The notes: generated from the letters alone by a model not told the origin. Shown: positions 18,357-27,710, counted from the stretch's first letter. The stretch is 64,000 nt of DNA from Cellulomonas fengjieae (GCF_018388465.1 NZ_CP074404.1:2790001-2854000); one strand, 5' to 3'. Made by a program: numbers and translations.

Positions 18357-18776
18357 CTACGCGGGCAGGACCTGCGCCAGCACCGCGATGCCCAGGCCCA
18401 GCACCACCAGAACGACGACGTCGATCGGCTTGGACCGGAACGAGAGCGCCACGGGCCCCGGCGACGGGAGCACGGCGCGCACCAGCGCGCCGACGAGGGC
18501 GACGCCGGCCAGCACGAAGGCGCCCTGCCGCGTGCCGACGGTGAGCGCCACCACGACGGCCACCACGATGCCGGCGCTCGTCCACCACAGGGACGCGTTG
18601 CGGGCGGCGTCGAGGGACGCGCGGGCGATGGCACGGGGGTCGAGGGGCGCCTGCTCGACGGGGATGGGACCGGTCGAGGGCACCGGGTCGGCGGCCGCCG
18701 GGTCGTCCGGGGGCGTGTGCCCGCCCGGGCGCGCGTGGGCGGGCGTGGCGTGGTGCGTCCCCGCTGTCCCGGTCAT
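18357..18776 (-). CDS. DUF3017-like membrane protein
   Basis: A 139-residue protein with a Pro/His-rich cytosolic N-terminus (~60 residues) and three hydrophobic helices: WWTSAGIVVAVVVALTVG, AFVLAGVALVGALVRAVL and VVVLVVLGLGIAVLAQVL. The segment SFRSKPIDVVVLV before the last helix is typical of DUF3017, a family usually near folD, purH or mdh in actinobacteria. Its function is unknown. The ATG at 18776 has GAAGGAG close upstream; an in-frame ATG at 18791 is possible. Confidence 0.75.
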   Translation of the reverse strand: MTGTAGTHHATPAHARPGGHTPPDDPAAADPVPSTGPIPVEQAPLDPRAIARASLDAARNASLWWTSAGIVVAVVVALTVGTRQGAFVLAGVALVGALVRAVLPSPGPVALSFRSKPIDVVVLVVLGLGIAVLAQVLPA

Positions 18777-18817
18777 GCGCTCCTTCACCATCTCGCTCGT
18801 GCCTCCCGACGGGAGAC

Positions 18818-18823
18818 TACCGT
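18818..18823 (+). promoter_or_regulatory. -10 box of the FAD oxidoreductase gene (leaderless)
   Basis: TACCGT ends 6 nt before the GTG start at 18830. Confidence 0.5.
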
Positions 18824-18829
18824 TGCGAG

Positions 18830-20092
18830 GTGAGCGCCCCGACGAACGACGAGCACCTGGACCCTTACCGACCGCGCGACGTGCTCGTCGTCGGCGCCGG
18901 CCTGGCGGCCACCCAGACGGTCGCCGCCCTGCGCGAGCGGGGCTACGACGGGCGGGTCGTCGTGCTCGGTGTGGAGGGCACGGCACCCTACGACCGGCCC
19001 CCGCTGTCGAAGCACCTCTTCGACCGTCCGGAGCCCAGCTGGCTGGCGGACGAGATCGGCACCGACCTGCTCGCCCTCGCGGACGACGTGCTCCTCGACA
19101 CACCCGCCCGCGCGCTGTCCCTGTCGGCCGCGCGCCCCGAGGTCCTGACCGACCGCGGCACGTTCACCGCGGACGCTCTCGTCGTGGCGAGCGGGGCGCA
19201 CGCCGTCCGACCCTCCGGCTGGGAGGCCGCCCTCACGCTGCACACCGCGGCCGACGCCGCGCGGCTGCGGGCTGTGCTCGAGCCGGGGGCTCGCCTCGTG
19301 GTGATCGGCGCCGGGTGGATCGGCGCGGAGGTCGCCGGTGTCGCCGCCGCGGCGGGCGTCGATGTCGTCGTGGTCGAGGCCAACGGTGCCCCGCTCGCCG
19401 CGGCCCTGGGGTCGACCGTCGGCGAGCTCACCGCGCCCTGGTACGCCGCCGCCGGTGTCCGGCTGCTCACCGGCGAGCACGTGACCGAGGTGGGCACCAA
19501 CGGCGTCCTCCTCGCGGACGGGAAGCTCGTCGGCGCCGACGTCGTGCTCGCCGCCGTCGGCGCGCGCCCGACCACCGACTGGCTGGCGGGTGCGCTGCCG
19601 CGCGAGCCCGACGGCGCGCTGCGGGTCGACGAGCACCACGCGGTCATCGGCGCACCGCGCACCGTCCGGGCCGTGGGCGACGTCGCGCTGCGCCGGTCCG
19701 CACGCCACGGGTGGGTCCCCGGCGGGCACTGGGACGGGGCGCTGCGGGGCCCCGCGGCGCTGGTCGCGGACCTGCTCGGCACGCCGACGGACGCCGTCGT
19801 CGACGTGGCGCCGTACGTGTTCTCCACCCAGCTGGGCCACGAGCTCGCCCTGTTCGGCCACCCGCACCCCGACGACGACGTGGTGCTGCGCGGCGACCCG
19901 GCCGGCGCGCAGGGGTGGGCGGCGCTCTGGTTCCGCCCCGGCTCGGACGAGCTCGGGGCCATCCTCACGGTCGACCGCCCCCGCGACGTCGGCGCCGCCC
20001 GGCGGCTGTTCACAGCCGAAGGGCTGCCCCGGCTGGACCGGGCGGTCGCGCACGACCCCGGACGCCCGCTGCGGCAGGCCGCGCTCGCCTGA
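18830..20092 (+). CDS. FAD-dependent NAD(P)H oxidoreductase (ferredoxin-reductase type)
   Basis: A 420-residue flavoprotein of the pyridine nucleotide-disulfide oxidoreductase class I fold. The FAD motif is VLVVGAGLAATQTVAALRERGY (~residues 18-39). PYDRPPLSKHLF is typical of ferredoxin reductases of the rubredoxin/ferredoxin-reductase group, and the NAD motif is LVVIGAGWIGAEVAGVAAAAG (~157-177). The second FAD motif VRAVGDVA follows near residue 280. There is no adjacent ferredoxin, P450 or dioxygenase gene, so the electron acceptor is unknown. The start is GTG at 18830. Confidence 0.85.
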   Translation: MSAPTNDEHLDPYRPRDVLVVGAGLAATQTVAALRERGYDGRVVVLGVEGTAPYDRPPLSKHLFDRPEPSWLADEIGTDLLALADDVLLDTPARALSLSAARPEVLTDRGTFTADALVVASGAHAVRPSGWEAALTLHTAADAARLRAVLEPGARLVVIGAGWIGAEVAGVAAAAGVDVVVVEANGAPLAAALGSTVGELTAPWYAAAGVRLLTGEHVTEVGTNGVLLADGKLVGADVVLAAVGARPTTDWLAGALPREPDGALRVDEHHAVIGAPRTVRAVGDVALRRSARHGWVPGGHWDGALRGPAALVADLLGTPTDAVVDVAPYVFSTQLGHELALFGHPHPDDDVVLRGDPAGAQGWAALWFRPGSDELGAILTVDRPRDVGAARRLFTAEGLPRLDRAVAHDPGRPLRQAALA

Positions 20093-20103
20093 GCGGGCGC
20101 GGC
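20078..20103. terminator. Possible hairpin terminator across the oxidoreductase stop codon
   Basis: An 11-bp GC stem (one G-T pair) has CTGA as its loop; the stop codon of the upstream gene falls within it. It lies in the short gap before the convergent purH stop (20115). Confidence 0.4.
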
Positions 20104-20114
20104 CTGCGCGCGGC

Positions 20115-21707
20115 TCAGTGTGCGAAGTGCCGGGTGCCGGTGAGGTAGAGGGTCACGCCTGCGGCCTGCGCCGCGGCGATCACCTCCTCGTCGCGGACCG
20201 ACCCGCCGGGCTGGACGATGGCGCGCACGCCGGCGTCGATCAGCACCTGCGCACCGTCGGCGAACGGGAAGAAGGCGTCCGAGGCGGCCACGGCTCCGCG
20301 GGCGCGCTCGGCGTCCCCGGAGTTGGCCCGCTCGACCGCGAGCCTGCACGAGTCGACGCGGTTGACCTGGCCCATCCCGACCCCGACGGACGCTCCCGCG
20401 TCCGCCAGCAGGATCGCGTTCGACTTCACGGCACGCACCGCACGCCAGGCGAACGCGAGGTCGGCGAGCGTGGCCTCGTCAGCCGGCGCGCCGGCCGCGA
20501 GGGTCCAGGCCGCCGGGTCGTCCCCGGGGGCGTCCACGCGGTCGAGCTCCTGGACGAGCAGCCCTCCGCTGACCGCGCGGCGCTCGGTCAGGGCGGCGTC
20601 CACGGGCGTGACCTGCAGCAGCCGGATGTTCTTCTTGCGGGCCAGGATCTCGAGCGCCTCGGGCTCGAACGCCGCAGCGACGACGACCTCGGTGAACACG
20701 GGGGCGATCTGCTCGGCGGCCGCAGCCGTGAGCGTGCCGTTCGTCGCGATGACACCACCGAACGCGGAGACCGGGTCGCACGCGTGCGCCTTGGCGTGCG
20801 CGTCGGCCACGTCCGTCCCGACCGCGATGCCGCAGGGGTTGGCGTGCTTGATGATGGCGACGGCGGGAGCGGCGTGGTCGTGCGCGGCCCGCCAGGCGGC
20901 GTCGGCGTCCACGTAGTTGTTGTAGCTCATGGCCTTGCCGTGCAGCTGCTGCGCTCCGGCCAGGCCCCGGCCCGCGGCGCCGTCCGGGGTCAGGTACAGC
21001 GCCGCCTTCTGGTGCGGGTTCTCGCCGTACCGCAGCACCTCCCCACGCACCCAGGTGGTCCCGGTGAAGGCCGGGAAGCCCGACTCGGCGGCGGCCCCGT
21101 CGGGCGCGTACTCGGCGGCGAACCAGCTGGCCACGGCGGCGTCGTACGCGGCGGTGTGCGCGAACGCGTCGGCCGCGAGCAGGCGACGCGCGGCGAGCGT
21201 GAAGCCGCCGCTCGCGACCGCGGTCGCCACCTCCTCGTAGCGCGCGGGGTCGACGACGACCGCCACGCTGGGGTGGTTCTTGGCGGCGGCGCGGACCATC
21301 GAGGGACCGCCGATGTCGATCTGCTCGACGCACTCGTCGGGGCCGGCGCCCGACGCGACCGTGGCCGTGAACGGGTACAGGTTGACCACGACGAGCTCGA
21401 ACGGGGCGATGCCCAGGTCCGCCAGCCGCGCGACGTGCTCGGGCAGTCGCGTGTCGGCGAGCACGCCCGCGTGCACCCGGGGGTGCAGCGTCTTGACCCG
21501 CCCGTCCAGGCACTCCGGGAAGCCGGTGAGGTCCTCGACCCGCGTCACGGGCACGCCGGTCGCGGCGATCGTGGCGGCCGTCGAGCCGGTGGAGACGATC
21601 TCGACACCGGCGGCGTGCAGCGCGGCGGCCAGGCCGGTGAGGCCGGTCTTGTCGTAGACGCTGACCAGGGCGCGGCGGACGGGTCGCTGGTTCTCGGTGG
21701 CTGACAT
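20115..21707 (-). CDS. purH: Bifunctional AICAR transformylase / IMP cyclohydrolase
   Basis: A 530-residue enzyme for the last two steps of IMP synthesis. The N-terminal IMP cyclohydrolase domain begins [21 protein letters not shown]. The C-terminal transformylase domain has [16 protein letters not shown] and [12 protein letters not shown] (catalytic Lys/His), ending with [13 protein letters not shown]. It uses 10-formyl-THF, which explains the ZTP riboswitch in its leader (ZTP derives from its substrate ZMP). The ATG at 21707 has GGGAG upstream. It follows purN on the same strand but has its own promoter (TAGACT, 21841-21836). Confidence 0.97.
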   Translation of the reverse strand: MSATENQRPVRRALVSVYDKTGLTGLAAALHAAGVEIVSTGSTAATIAATGVPVTRVEDLTGFPECLDGRVKTLHPRVHAGVLADTRLPEHVARLADLGIAPFELVVVNLYPFTATVASGAGPDECVEQIDIGGPSMVRAAAKNHPSVAVVVDPARYEEVATAVASGGFTLAARRLLAADAFAHTAAYDAAVASWFAAEYAPDGAAAESGFPAFTGTTWVRGEVLRYGENPHQKAALYLTPDGAAGRGLAGAQQLHGKAMSYNNYVDADAAWRAAHDHAAPAVAIIKHANPCGIAVGTDVADAHAKAHACDPVSAFGGVIATNGTLTAAAAEQIAPVFTEVVVAAAFEPEALEILARKKNIRLLQVTPVDAALTERRAVSGGLLVQELDRVDAPGDDPAAWTLAAGAPADEATLADLAFAWRAVRAVKSNAILLADAGASVGVGMGQVNRVDSCRLAVERANSGDAERARGAVAASDAFFPFADGAQVLIDAGVRAIVQPGGSVRDEEVIAAAQAAGVTLYLTGTRHFAH

Positions 21708-21750
21708 GGCGGCTCCCAGGGTGGCAAGGGTCGGCTAGAGCGGACCCATG

Positions 21751-21830
21751 CACCCAGGCGGGCGGTGCGTGGCGGGGGGCACTGCGGCCGCTCCCCGGTG
21801 GTTGCACCCACCTGCGCCAGTCACGACCGC
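21751..21830 (-). promoter_or_regulatory. ZTP riboswitch (pfl motif) upstream of purH
   Basis: On the minus strand: GGTCGTGACTGGCG, CAGGTGGG...CCACCGGGGAGCG, a GC-rich linker and CCGCCCGCCTGGGTG, the canonical pfl order. The conserved cores match the glyA copy at 442-522. A -10 box (TAGACT, 21841-21836) ends 5 nt before it, so the aptamer starts almost at the transcript 5' end. It lies 44 nt upstream of the purH ATG. Confidence 0.92.
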
Positions 21831-21850
21831 GGCCGAGTCTAGCGGGCGCG

Positions 21851-22498
21851 TCAGCCGACGAACGCGTGCCGGCCCTCGACGCGCAGGCCCTCGCGCGTGA
21901 TGCGCCCGACCCACTCGACGAGCAGCACCTGCTCGACGGCCTTGATCCGCTCGTGCAGGGTGGCCTCGTCGTCGTGCGGCTCCACCGGGACCGCGGCCTG
22001 CGCCAGGATCGGCCCCGTGTCGACGCCCTCGTCGACCACCATGACGGTGCAGCCGGTGATCTTCACCCCGTACGCGAGCGCGTCGCGCACACCGTGCGCG
22101 CCCGGGAAGGACGGCAGCAGCGCCGGGTGCGTGTTGACGATCCGCCCACCGAAACGGCCGAGGAACGTGGCGCCGAAGAGCTTCATGAACCCGGCGAGCA
22201 CCACCAGGTCCGGGGAGAAGACCGCGACCGTCTCCGTGACGGCGGCGTCCCAGGCGGCACGGTCCTCGAAGTCCTTGACCGAGACGACCGCGGTCGGGAT
22301 GCCCGCCGCGCGCGCGATCTCCAGCGCCCTGATGCCGCCTCGGTCGGCGACGACGGCGACGACGCGCGCACCGTAGGCGGGGTCCTCGTGGGCCGCGAGC
22401 AGTGCCGCCAGGTTGGAGCCCGTCCCCGACACCATGACGACGAGCCGCCCCGACGCACGGGTGGCCGGAGCGGGGCGCGGGGGCATCTCGTGCGTCAC
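21851..22498 (-). CDS. purN: Phosphoribosylglycinamide formyltransferase
   Basis: A 215-residue GAR transformylase using 10-formyl-THF in purine synthesis. It shows VVMVSGTGSNLAALLAAHED (residues ~20-39), NTHPALLPSFPGAHGVRDAL with the catalytic His, and the VDEGVDTGPILAQAAVPV segment with the catalytic Asp. Length is normal. The GTG start at 22498 lies 6 nt after a -10 box, so the message looks leaderless. purH follows on the same strand but behind its own promoter and riboswitch. Confidence 0.95.
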   Translation of the reverse strand: MTHEMPPRPAPATRASGRLVVMVSGTGSNLAALLAAHEDPAYGARVVAVVADRGGIRALEIARAAGIPTAVVSVKDFEDRAAWDAAVTETVAVFSPDLVVLAGFMKLFGATFLGRFGGRIVNTHPALLPSFPGAHGVRDALAYGVKITGCTVMVVDEGVDTGPILAQAAVPVEPHDDEATLHERIKAVEQVLLVEWVGRITREGLRVEGRHAFVG

Positions 22499-22504
22499 GC
22501 GCCG

Positions 22505-22510
22505 ACCCTA
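22505..22510 (-). promoter_or_regulatory. -10 box of purN (leaderless)
   Basis: TAGGGT on the minus strand, followed by CGGCGC and then the GTG start at 22498. Confidence 0.5.
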
Positions 22511-22574
22511 CCCGCGGGCGATGGCGGAGCGGACGCAGGTCCGCCCCGCTCGGTTCGTGGGCGAGAATGCAGGG

Positions 22575-23108
22575 GTGAGCAACCCGTACGCGCCGCCTGA
22601 GAACCGCCCCCGCCCCTCGGACGGCGACCAGACGGACGCTCCTGCGACCGACCGCGTCCCCACGTGGTCGCCGGCGCCGCCGCCGGTCCAGGTCGAGCGC
22701 ACTCCCCCGGACCCCGAGGGCACCGCCCGCGCCGCGCGCCATACCCGGCTGTTCGGCGTCCTCGTCCTCGGGTCGGTCCTGGTGGCCACCCTCCCCCTGC
22801 CGTGGCAGGCCGCCTCGCTCGTGTTCGCGCTGGGCGGCGTCGCGGTCGGCATCCGGGCGCTCGTCGTGGCGGCCCGAGCCCACTCACGCTCGCTGCTGCC
22901 GATGCTCTCCGTCGGCGTGGTCATCGCGCTGTCGTGGACCTTCCTGCAGGCGGTGCAGCTCGCGTTCTGGCCGGTGCAGCAGGACCTGCAGGACTGCCTC
23001 CGCAGCGCCCTGACCATCGAGGCCAGGACGGCGTGCGAGTCGCAGTACGAGAGGGACCTCGAACAGCTGCAGGACTCCCTCCTGCCCAGCGGCGCCCGCG
23101 CCGGCTGA
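22575..23108 (+). CDS. Hypothetical membrane protein with a proline-rich N-terminus
   Basis: A 177-residue protein. The first ~55 residues are rich in Pro, Asp and Thr (SNPYAPPENRPRPSDGD). Three hydrophobic helices follow (residues ~60-76, ~78-98, ~108-128). The soluble C-terminus is acidic with two Cys (DCLRSALTIEARTACESQYERDLEQLQ) and could form a short coiled coil. I do not recognise a family. The start is GTG at 22575 after AGGG. It is divergent from purN and convergent with the DUF6350 gene. Confidence 0.7.
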   Translation: MSNPYAPPENRPRPSDGDQTDAPATDRVPTWSPAPPPVQVERTPPDPEGTARAARHTRLFGVLVLGSVLVATLPLPWQAASLVFALGGVAVGIRALVVAARAHSRSLLPMLSVGVVIALSWTFLQAVQLAFWPVQQDLQDCLRSALTIEARTACESQYERDLEQLQDSLLPSGARAG

Positions 23109-23118
23109 GGTCGGCCCC

Positions 23119-24465
23119 TCAGATCTGGTCGCGGTGCAGCAGCGTCTGCACCCGGCGGCGGACCTCGGCGCGCAGGAGCCGGTCGCCGGGCAGCGCCACC
23201 AGGAGGGCGCCCAGGAGCACCCCGGCACCCGTCCGAAGCCCGACGACCGCGCCGTGCGCACCCACCGTCGCCAGCCGGTCGGGGCCGACCCCGCCGCTGG
23301 CCATCGTGACGAGCAGCATCACGACCACCGCCGCGCTGGTCGCCGCCGCCGCGCACGCGGCCAGCGTGTGCCACCAGCGTCGCGTCTCGAGCCGGCGGTG
23401 CACGTACCAGCCCACCTGCGCGCCCACGGCCACGAGCACGAGCGGGACGAGGCTGGTGACGGGCCCGGCGATGTCGGGCGCAGGGAGCGCGCCGAGCATC
23501 GGGACCGCGGGCAGCGCTCCGCCGATGACCTCGTCCGGCGCGAAAAGCGTTCCCTCCCCGACCGAGAAGCCGGACCCGGTCACCCACGTGAGCGCCCAGA
23601 CCACCAGGTTGGGCAGGTACGCCAGCTCGGCGACCGCCAGCACGACGCCGCCCACCGCGTCGAGCCCCAGACCGCGCACGACGTCCGAGATGGTCGCCCG
23701 CCCGGCCACGACCCACAGCGTGGTCACGAGCGCCGCGACGAGCAGCAGGGTGGCCGAGGCGAGGACGCCCGCGGACGCCCCGGTGCGCAGCGGTGCCGGG
23801 CACCGCGACCAGACGGGTCGGGTGAGCGCGCGGGCCGACGGCGCCTCGGGCCGGGCCAGCAGCCCCACGCCGAGGCCGACGGCGGACACGGCCGCGCCGC
23901 CGAGCGCCGCGAGCAGCGCACCCGATCCGGCACCGCTGAGCAGGGCCACCAGGACGGCGACCGCGGTGTAGGTACCGACGCCGGCGGCGTAGGACGACCA
24001 GGTCGCCAGGCCCGACCGTCGCGCCGAGGCGTAGCAGACGAACAGTGCGAGCGCGGTGACCCCGAGCGGGACCAGCGACACCACGACCGTGCCGACGTGC
24101 GCGGGGACCCCGTGACCGAGCAGCCAGAGCGACGACCCCACGCCCACCGAGCGCATCCAGCCGACGCCGCTGTTGGACGGGTCGGCGGACGTGGCGACGT
24201 AGGCCGCGACGGCCGGCAGCGCGAGCACCAGGAAGGACAGCAGCGCGGCCTGCAACGCCGACAGGACTCCGGCGATCCACCGCGGGGCGCCGTCGAGCGC
24301 GCTCGTGAAGAAGGTGGGTGTCGGGTCGTCGACCAGCGTGCGGCGACGGCGACGGTCGACGACGGGGTTGCTCCCGGTGCGGGGGCCGGTGGCGCTCACC
24401 ACGTCATGGTCGCCGCCGCGCGGACGCGAGCGCCGAAGGCGGCCCGGCGCGTCGGATGTCGGCAT
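23119..24465 (-). CDS. DUF6350 family multi-pass membrane protein
   Basis: About 448 residues with roughly ten membrane segments, the first being WIAGVLSALQAALLSFLVLALPAVAAYVAT. SLWLLGHGVPAHVGTVVVSLVPLGVTALALF and VTGSGFSVGEGTLFAPDEVIGGALPAVPMLGALPAP are features of this actinobacterial family, which sits between sucCD and purN/purH in many genomes. Older annotations call it a PerM-like cell division protein, but the function is unproven. The start is uncertain: ATG at 24465 lies just past the sucD terminator hairpin, and a GTG at 24399 is also plausible. Confidence 0.8.
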   Translation of the reverse strand: MPTSDAPGRLRRSRPRGGDHDVVSATGPRTGSNPVVDRRRRRTLVDDPTPTFFTSALDGAPRWIAGVLSALQAALLSFLVLALPAVAAYVATSADPSNSGVGWMRSVGVGSSLWLLGHGVPAHVGTVVVSLVPLGVTALALFVCYASARRSGLATWSSYAAGVGTYTAVAVLVALLSGAGSGALLAALGGAAVSAVGLGVGLLARPEAPSARALTRPVWSRCPAPLRTGASAGVLASATLLLVAALVTTLWVVAGRATISDVVRGLGLDAVGGVVLAVAELAYLPNLVVWALTWVTGSGFSVGEGTLFAPDEVIGGALPAVPMLGALPAPDIAGPVTSLVPLVLVAVGAQVGWYVHRRLETRRWWHTLAACAAAATSAAVVVMLLVTMASGGVGPDRLATVGAHGAVVGLRTGAGVLLGALLVALPGDRLLRAEVRRRVQTLLHRDQI

Positions 24466-24470
24466 CGACA

Positions 24471-24507
24471 CGTCGACCCCGGCGAGCGAGGCTCACCGGG
24501 GTCGACG
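24471..24507 (-). terminator. Terminator downstream of sucD
   Basis: A perfect 12-bp stem (CGTCGACCCCGG with its complement) and a 13-nt loop start 12 bp after the sucD stop codon and directly precede the DUF6350 gene. Confidence 0.8.
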
Positions 24508-24518
24508 GGACGGGACGG

Positions 24519-25406
24519 TCAGCTGAGCAGCTGGCGGGCGAGCTCGGCCGTCTCGGACGGCGTCTTGCCGACCTTGACGCCCGCGGCCTCGAGGGCCTCC
24601 TTCTTGGCCTGGGCGGTACCCGACGAGCCGGAGACGATGGCGCCGGCGTGGCCCATGGTCTTGCCCTCGGGTGCCGTGAAGCCGGCCACGTAGCCGACGA
24701 CGGGCTTGGTGACGTGCTCGGCGATGTAGGCCGCCGCGCGCTCCTCGGCGTCGCCACCGATCTCACCGATCATGACGATGACCTCGGTGTCGGGGTCCGC
24801 CTCGAACGCCGCGAGGGCGTCGATGTGCGTGGTGCCGATGATCGGGTCGCCGCCGATGCCGATGGCCGTGGAGAACCCGAAGTCCCGCAGCTCGTACATC
24901 ATCTGGTAGGTCAGCGTGCCGGACTTCGAGACCAGGCCCACGCGGCCGGGACCGGTGATGTCCGCCGGGATGATGCCGACGTTGGACTTGCCGGGGCTGA
25001 TCAGGCCCGGGCAGTTGGGGCCGATCAGCCGCACGCCCTTGTCGAGCGCGAGCGCGAAGAACTCGGCGGTGTCGGCCACCGGGACGCCCTCGGTGATGAT
25101 GACGACGAGCGGGATGCCCGCCTCGATCGCCTCGACGACCGCGCCCTTGGTGTGGGCCGGCGGCACGAAGACGACGGACACGTCCGCGCCCGTCGCGTCC
25201 ATCGCCTCGGAGACGGAGCCGAACACGGGGACGTCGACGCTGCTGCCGTCGACGTCGAACGCCACGGACGTGCCCGCCTTGCGCGGGTTGACGCCGCCGA
25301 CGACGGACGTGCCGGACGCGAGCATGCGGGTCGTGTGCTTCTGGCCCTCGGAACCCGTCATGCCCTGGACGATGACCTTGGATGCCTCGGTCAGGAAGAT
25401 CGCCAT
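24519..25406 (-). CDS. sucD: Succinate-CoA ligase, alpha subunit
   Basis: A 295-residue TCA-cycle subunit that binds CoA and carries the phosphohistidine. [29 protein letters not shown] is the CoA-binding start. [17 protein letters not shown] is conserved, and [22 protein letters not shown] contains the active-site His (near residue 247). It is co-directional with sucC, 43 bp downstream, so the two form an operon. Confidence 0.97.
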   Translation of the reverse strand: MAIFLTEASKVIVQGMTGSEGQKHTTRMLASGTSVVGGVNPRKAGTSVAFDVDGSSVDVPVFGSVSEAMDATGADVSVVFVPPAHTKGAVVEAIEAGIPLVVIITEGVPVADTAEFFALALDKGVRLIGPNCPGLISPGKSNVGIIPADITGPGRVGLVSKSGTLTYQMMYELRDFGFSTAIGIGGDPIIGTTHIDALAAFEADPDTEVIVMIGEIGGDAEERAAAYIAEHVTKPVVGYVAGFTAPEGKTMGHAGAIVSGSSGTAQAKKEALEAAGVKVGKTPSETAELARQLLS

Positions 25407-25449
25407 GTGGTCTCTGCTTCTCTCTACGTCTGTTGTCGGTCAGCGGTCG

Positions 25450-26631
25450 TCAGGCGGCGGCGTGGGCGAGCTCGGCTGCCTTGTCGGCGCCGCCGTCCAT
25501 CGTCTCCGCGATCGTGACCAGCGGGTGACCCGCCTCGGCGAGGATGCGACGGCCCTCGAGCACGTTGTTGCCGTCCAGACGGACGACCAGCGGCTTGGAG
25601 GCCTCGTCGCCGAGGATCTCCAGGGCGTGGACGATGCCGTTGGCGACCGCGTCGCACGCGGTGATGCCACCGAAGACGTTGACGAACACGGACTTGACCT
25701 GCGGGTCCGTGAGGATGATGTCGAGGCCCGCGGCCATGATCTCGGCGCTCGCGCCGCCACCGATGTCCAGGAAGTTTGCGGGCTTCACGCCGCCGTGCGC
25801 CTCACCGGCGTACGCGACGACGTCGAGCGTGCTCATCACGAGCCCCGCGCCGTTGCCGATGATGCCGACCTCGCCGTCGAGCTTGACGTAGTTGAGGTCC
25901 TTCTCCTTGGCGCGCGCCTCGAGCGGGTCCGCGGCCTCGGCGTCCTCGAGCTCGGCGTGCTCCGGGTGGCGGAAGCCGGCGTTCTCGTCGAGCGTGACCT
26001 TGCCGTCGAGCGCGACGACCTCGCCGTCCTCCGTGAGGACGAGCGGGTTCACCTCGACCAGCGTGGCGTCCTCGCTGCGGTAGACGGTCCAGAGCGTCTG
26101 CAGGACGGCCGCAACCTTCGGCGCGACGTCCGGCGCGAACCCGGCGGCGTCGACGATCTCGTCCGCCTTGGCCTGGTCGATGCCGGTGCGCGGGTCGACC
26201 GCGACCTTGGCCAGCGCGTCGGGGCGCTCGACCGCGAGCTGCTCGATGTCCATGCCGCCCTCGACCGAGCACATGGCCAGGTAGCGGCGCTCGGCGCGGT
26301 CCAGCAGCAGGGAGAAGTAGAACTCCGTCGCGATCTTGGCGCCGGCCGCGATCATCACGCGGTGGACCGTGTGGCCCTTGATGTCCATGCCGAGGATCTC
26401 GGAGGCCTTCTCGGCCGCCTCGTCCGCGGACCGGGCCAGCTTGACGCCGCCCGCCTTGCCGCGGCCGCCGACCTTGACCTGCGCCTTGACGACCACCACG
26501 CCGCTCTGGCCACCGAGAAGCTGCTCCGCGCCTGCGCGAGCCTCCTCCGGTGTGGTGGCGACGACGCCGCCGAGCACGGGGACGCCGTGCTTCTCGAAGA
26601 TGTCACGTGCCTGGTACTCGAACAGGTCCAC
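25450..26631 (-). CDS. sucC: Succinate-CoA ligase [ADP-forming], beta subunit
   Basis: A 393-residue ATP-grasp subunit. It starts [22 protein letters not shown], has [21 protein letters not shown] (nucleotide-binding lysines), [26 protein letters not shown] (Mg site) and [20 protein letters not shown] (CoA/succinyl site). Length is typical. It is the first gene of sucCD. A TACCAT hexamer at 26700-26695 on the minus strand could be its -10 box, leaving a leader of about 60 nt. Confidence 0.97.
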   Translation of the reverse strand: MDLFEYQARDIFEKHGVPVLGGVVATTPEEARAGAEQLLGGQSGVVVVKAQVKVGGRGKAGGVKLARSADEAAEKASEILGMDIKGHTVHRVMIAAGAKIATEFYFSLLLDRAERRYLAMCSVEGGMDIEQLAVERPDALAKVAVDPRTGIDQAKADEIVDAAGFAPDVAPKVAAVLQTLWTVYRSEDATLVEVNPLVLTEDGEVVALDGKVTLDENAGFRHPEHAELEDAEAADPLEARAKEKDLNYVKLDGEVGIIGNGAGLVMSTLDVVAYAGEAHGGVKPANFLDIGGGASAEIMAAGLDIILTDPQVKSVFVNVFGGITACDAVANGIVHALEILGDEASKPLVVRLDGNNVLEGRRILAEAGHPLVTIAETMDGGADKAAELAHAAA

Positions 26632-26799
26632 CTGGTCTGGGTCCTCTCATCACCGGCGTTCGACGGCCTCTGTGCGGCCGAAACGCCCCGGTCGATGGTA
26701 GCGGCCAGCGGGAGATATCTTCACATCAAGAGATGCGTCGTGCGCAACGGGCACGTCACACGTCGTGCACACCCCCTCCCTCGAATCGTCGCGATCCGC

Positions 26800-26805
26800 T
26801 ACGTT
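26800..26805 (+). promoter_or_regulatory. -10 box upstream of a short leader ORF
   Basis: TACGTT followed by 7 nt and an ATG (26813). The spacing fits a leaderless message beginning with the 20-codon ORF. Confidence 0.4.
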
Positions 26806-26812
26806 TCCCCGC

Positions 26813-26875
26813 ATGCATCCGGTGACCGTGGCGGCTGGGCCGCTCGACATCGCCACCGCCGGTCGCGCCCGGTGA
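26813..26875 (+). CDS. Predicted 20-residue leader peptide coupled to the kinase gene
   Basis: A short frame starting ATG-CAT-CCG and ending in TGA at 26873-26875. The peptide is MHPVTVAAGPLDIATAGRAR. Its stop codon overlaps the GTG start of the kinase gene (26872) as GTGA, so ribosomes finishing it could re-initiate on the kinase. It lies 7 nt after a -10 box, consistent with leaderless translation. There is no protein-level support; it may simply be a coupling device. Confidence 0.4.
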   Translation: MHPVTVAAGPLDIATAGRAR

Positions 26876-27558
26876 GCGCCCGCTCGGACACCGCCCCCAC
26901 GGCCTCGGTCGCCCGGCTGGCCGTGCTGCGCGACGTGGCGTCCGGCATCCCCGACCCCCGCACCCTGGGCCGCCCCGTCCTCGTCGCGGTCGACGGGATC
27001 GACGGCGCCGGCAAGACCACGTTCGCCGACGAGCTCGCCACGGAGCTGCAGCGCCGCGGACGCAGTGTCGTGCGCGTCGGCGTCGACGGCTTCCACCGTC
27101 CACGTGCGGAGCGCTACCGCCGGGGCCGGCACTCCGCCGAGGGGTTCTGGGCCGACTCCTACGACTACGACGCGCTGCGGACCGAGGTGCTCGAGCCGTT
27201 CGCGCCCCGGGGCTCGCGGCGTTTCCGCCGTGCCGTGCACGACGTCGCCACCGACGCCCCGCTCCACCTCCCCCGCGAGCACGGCACGGACCGGTGCGTC
27301 CTCGTCATCGACGGGATCTTCCTGCACCGCGACGAGCTCGCCGCCTGGTGGGACTTCTCGGTGTACCTCGACGTCGACTTCGCCGAGACGTTCGCGCGGA
27401 TGGCCGTCCGTGACGGGTGCTCCCCCGACCCCACCCACCCGTCGAACGCCCGCTACGTCGACGGTCAGCGCCGGTACCTGTCCGCCTGCCGCCCCGCGTC
27501 GCGTGCCACCGTCGTGATCGACAACCGCGACGTCCACCACCCCCACCTGCTCCCCTGA
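26872..27558 (+). CDS. Uridine kinase-like P-loop NTPase
   Basis: A 228-residue protein of the nucleoside/uridine kinase-like P-loop group. Walker A is VAVDGIDGAGKTTFADELATEL (~residues 38-59). RVGVDGFHRPRAERYRRGRHSAEGFWADSYDYDAL is the acceptor-site pattern of this group (DGFH...), and VLVIDGIFLHRDEL is the Walker B-like strand. The substrate is not determined; related actinobacterial proteins are annotated only as uridine kinase. The GTG start at 26872 overlaps the stop codon of a 20-codon leader ORF. Confidence 0.8.
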   Translation: MSARSDTAPTASVARLAVLRDVASGIPDPRTLGRPVLVAVDGIDGAGKTTFADELATELQRRGRSVVRVGVDGFHRPRAERYRRGRHSAEGFWADSYDYDALRTEVLEPFAPRGSRRFRRAVHDVATDAPLHLPREHGTDRCVLVIDGIFLHRDELAAWWDFSVYLDVDFAETFARMAVRDGCSPDPTHPSNARYVDGQRRYLSACRPASRATVVIDNRDVHHPHLLP

Positions 27559-27667
27559 CGCACCTCCCCGCCTGCTCGGAGCGCGGGTGGGGGAACGCAG
27601 CGTCCCCGCGCCCTGGTGCGCGGACGTCGTGGACCGGCGCAGCGGGTGCGCCGCGGGCGAGCCCAGT

Positions 27668-27687
27668 GTGTCAACAAGGGTTGACAC
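27668..27687. promoter_or_regulatory. Operator 1 of the HTH/Clp-N operon
   Basis: GTGTCAACAAGGGTTGACAC is a perfect inverted repeat (8-bp arms, 4-nt spacer). It contains the -35 hexamer TTGACA (27681-27686). The same GTCAAC-N4-GTTGAC core recurs 28 bp downstream. Confidence 0.75.
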
Positions 27688-27710
27688 TCGGATAGCAGTC
27701 AACATAGGTT
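27681..27710 (+). promoter_or_regulatory. Promoter of the HTH/Clp-N operon (leaderless)
   Basis: TTGACA at 27681-27686, an 18-nt spacer, then TAGGTT at 27705-27710. The ATG at 27718 follows after 7 nt, so the transcript should begin at the start codon. Both hexamers are covered by inverted repeats. Confidence 0.65.
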
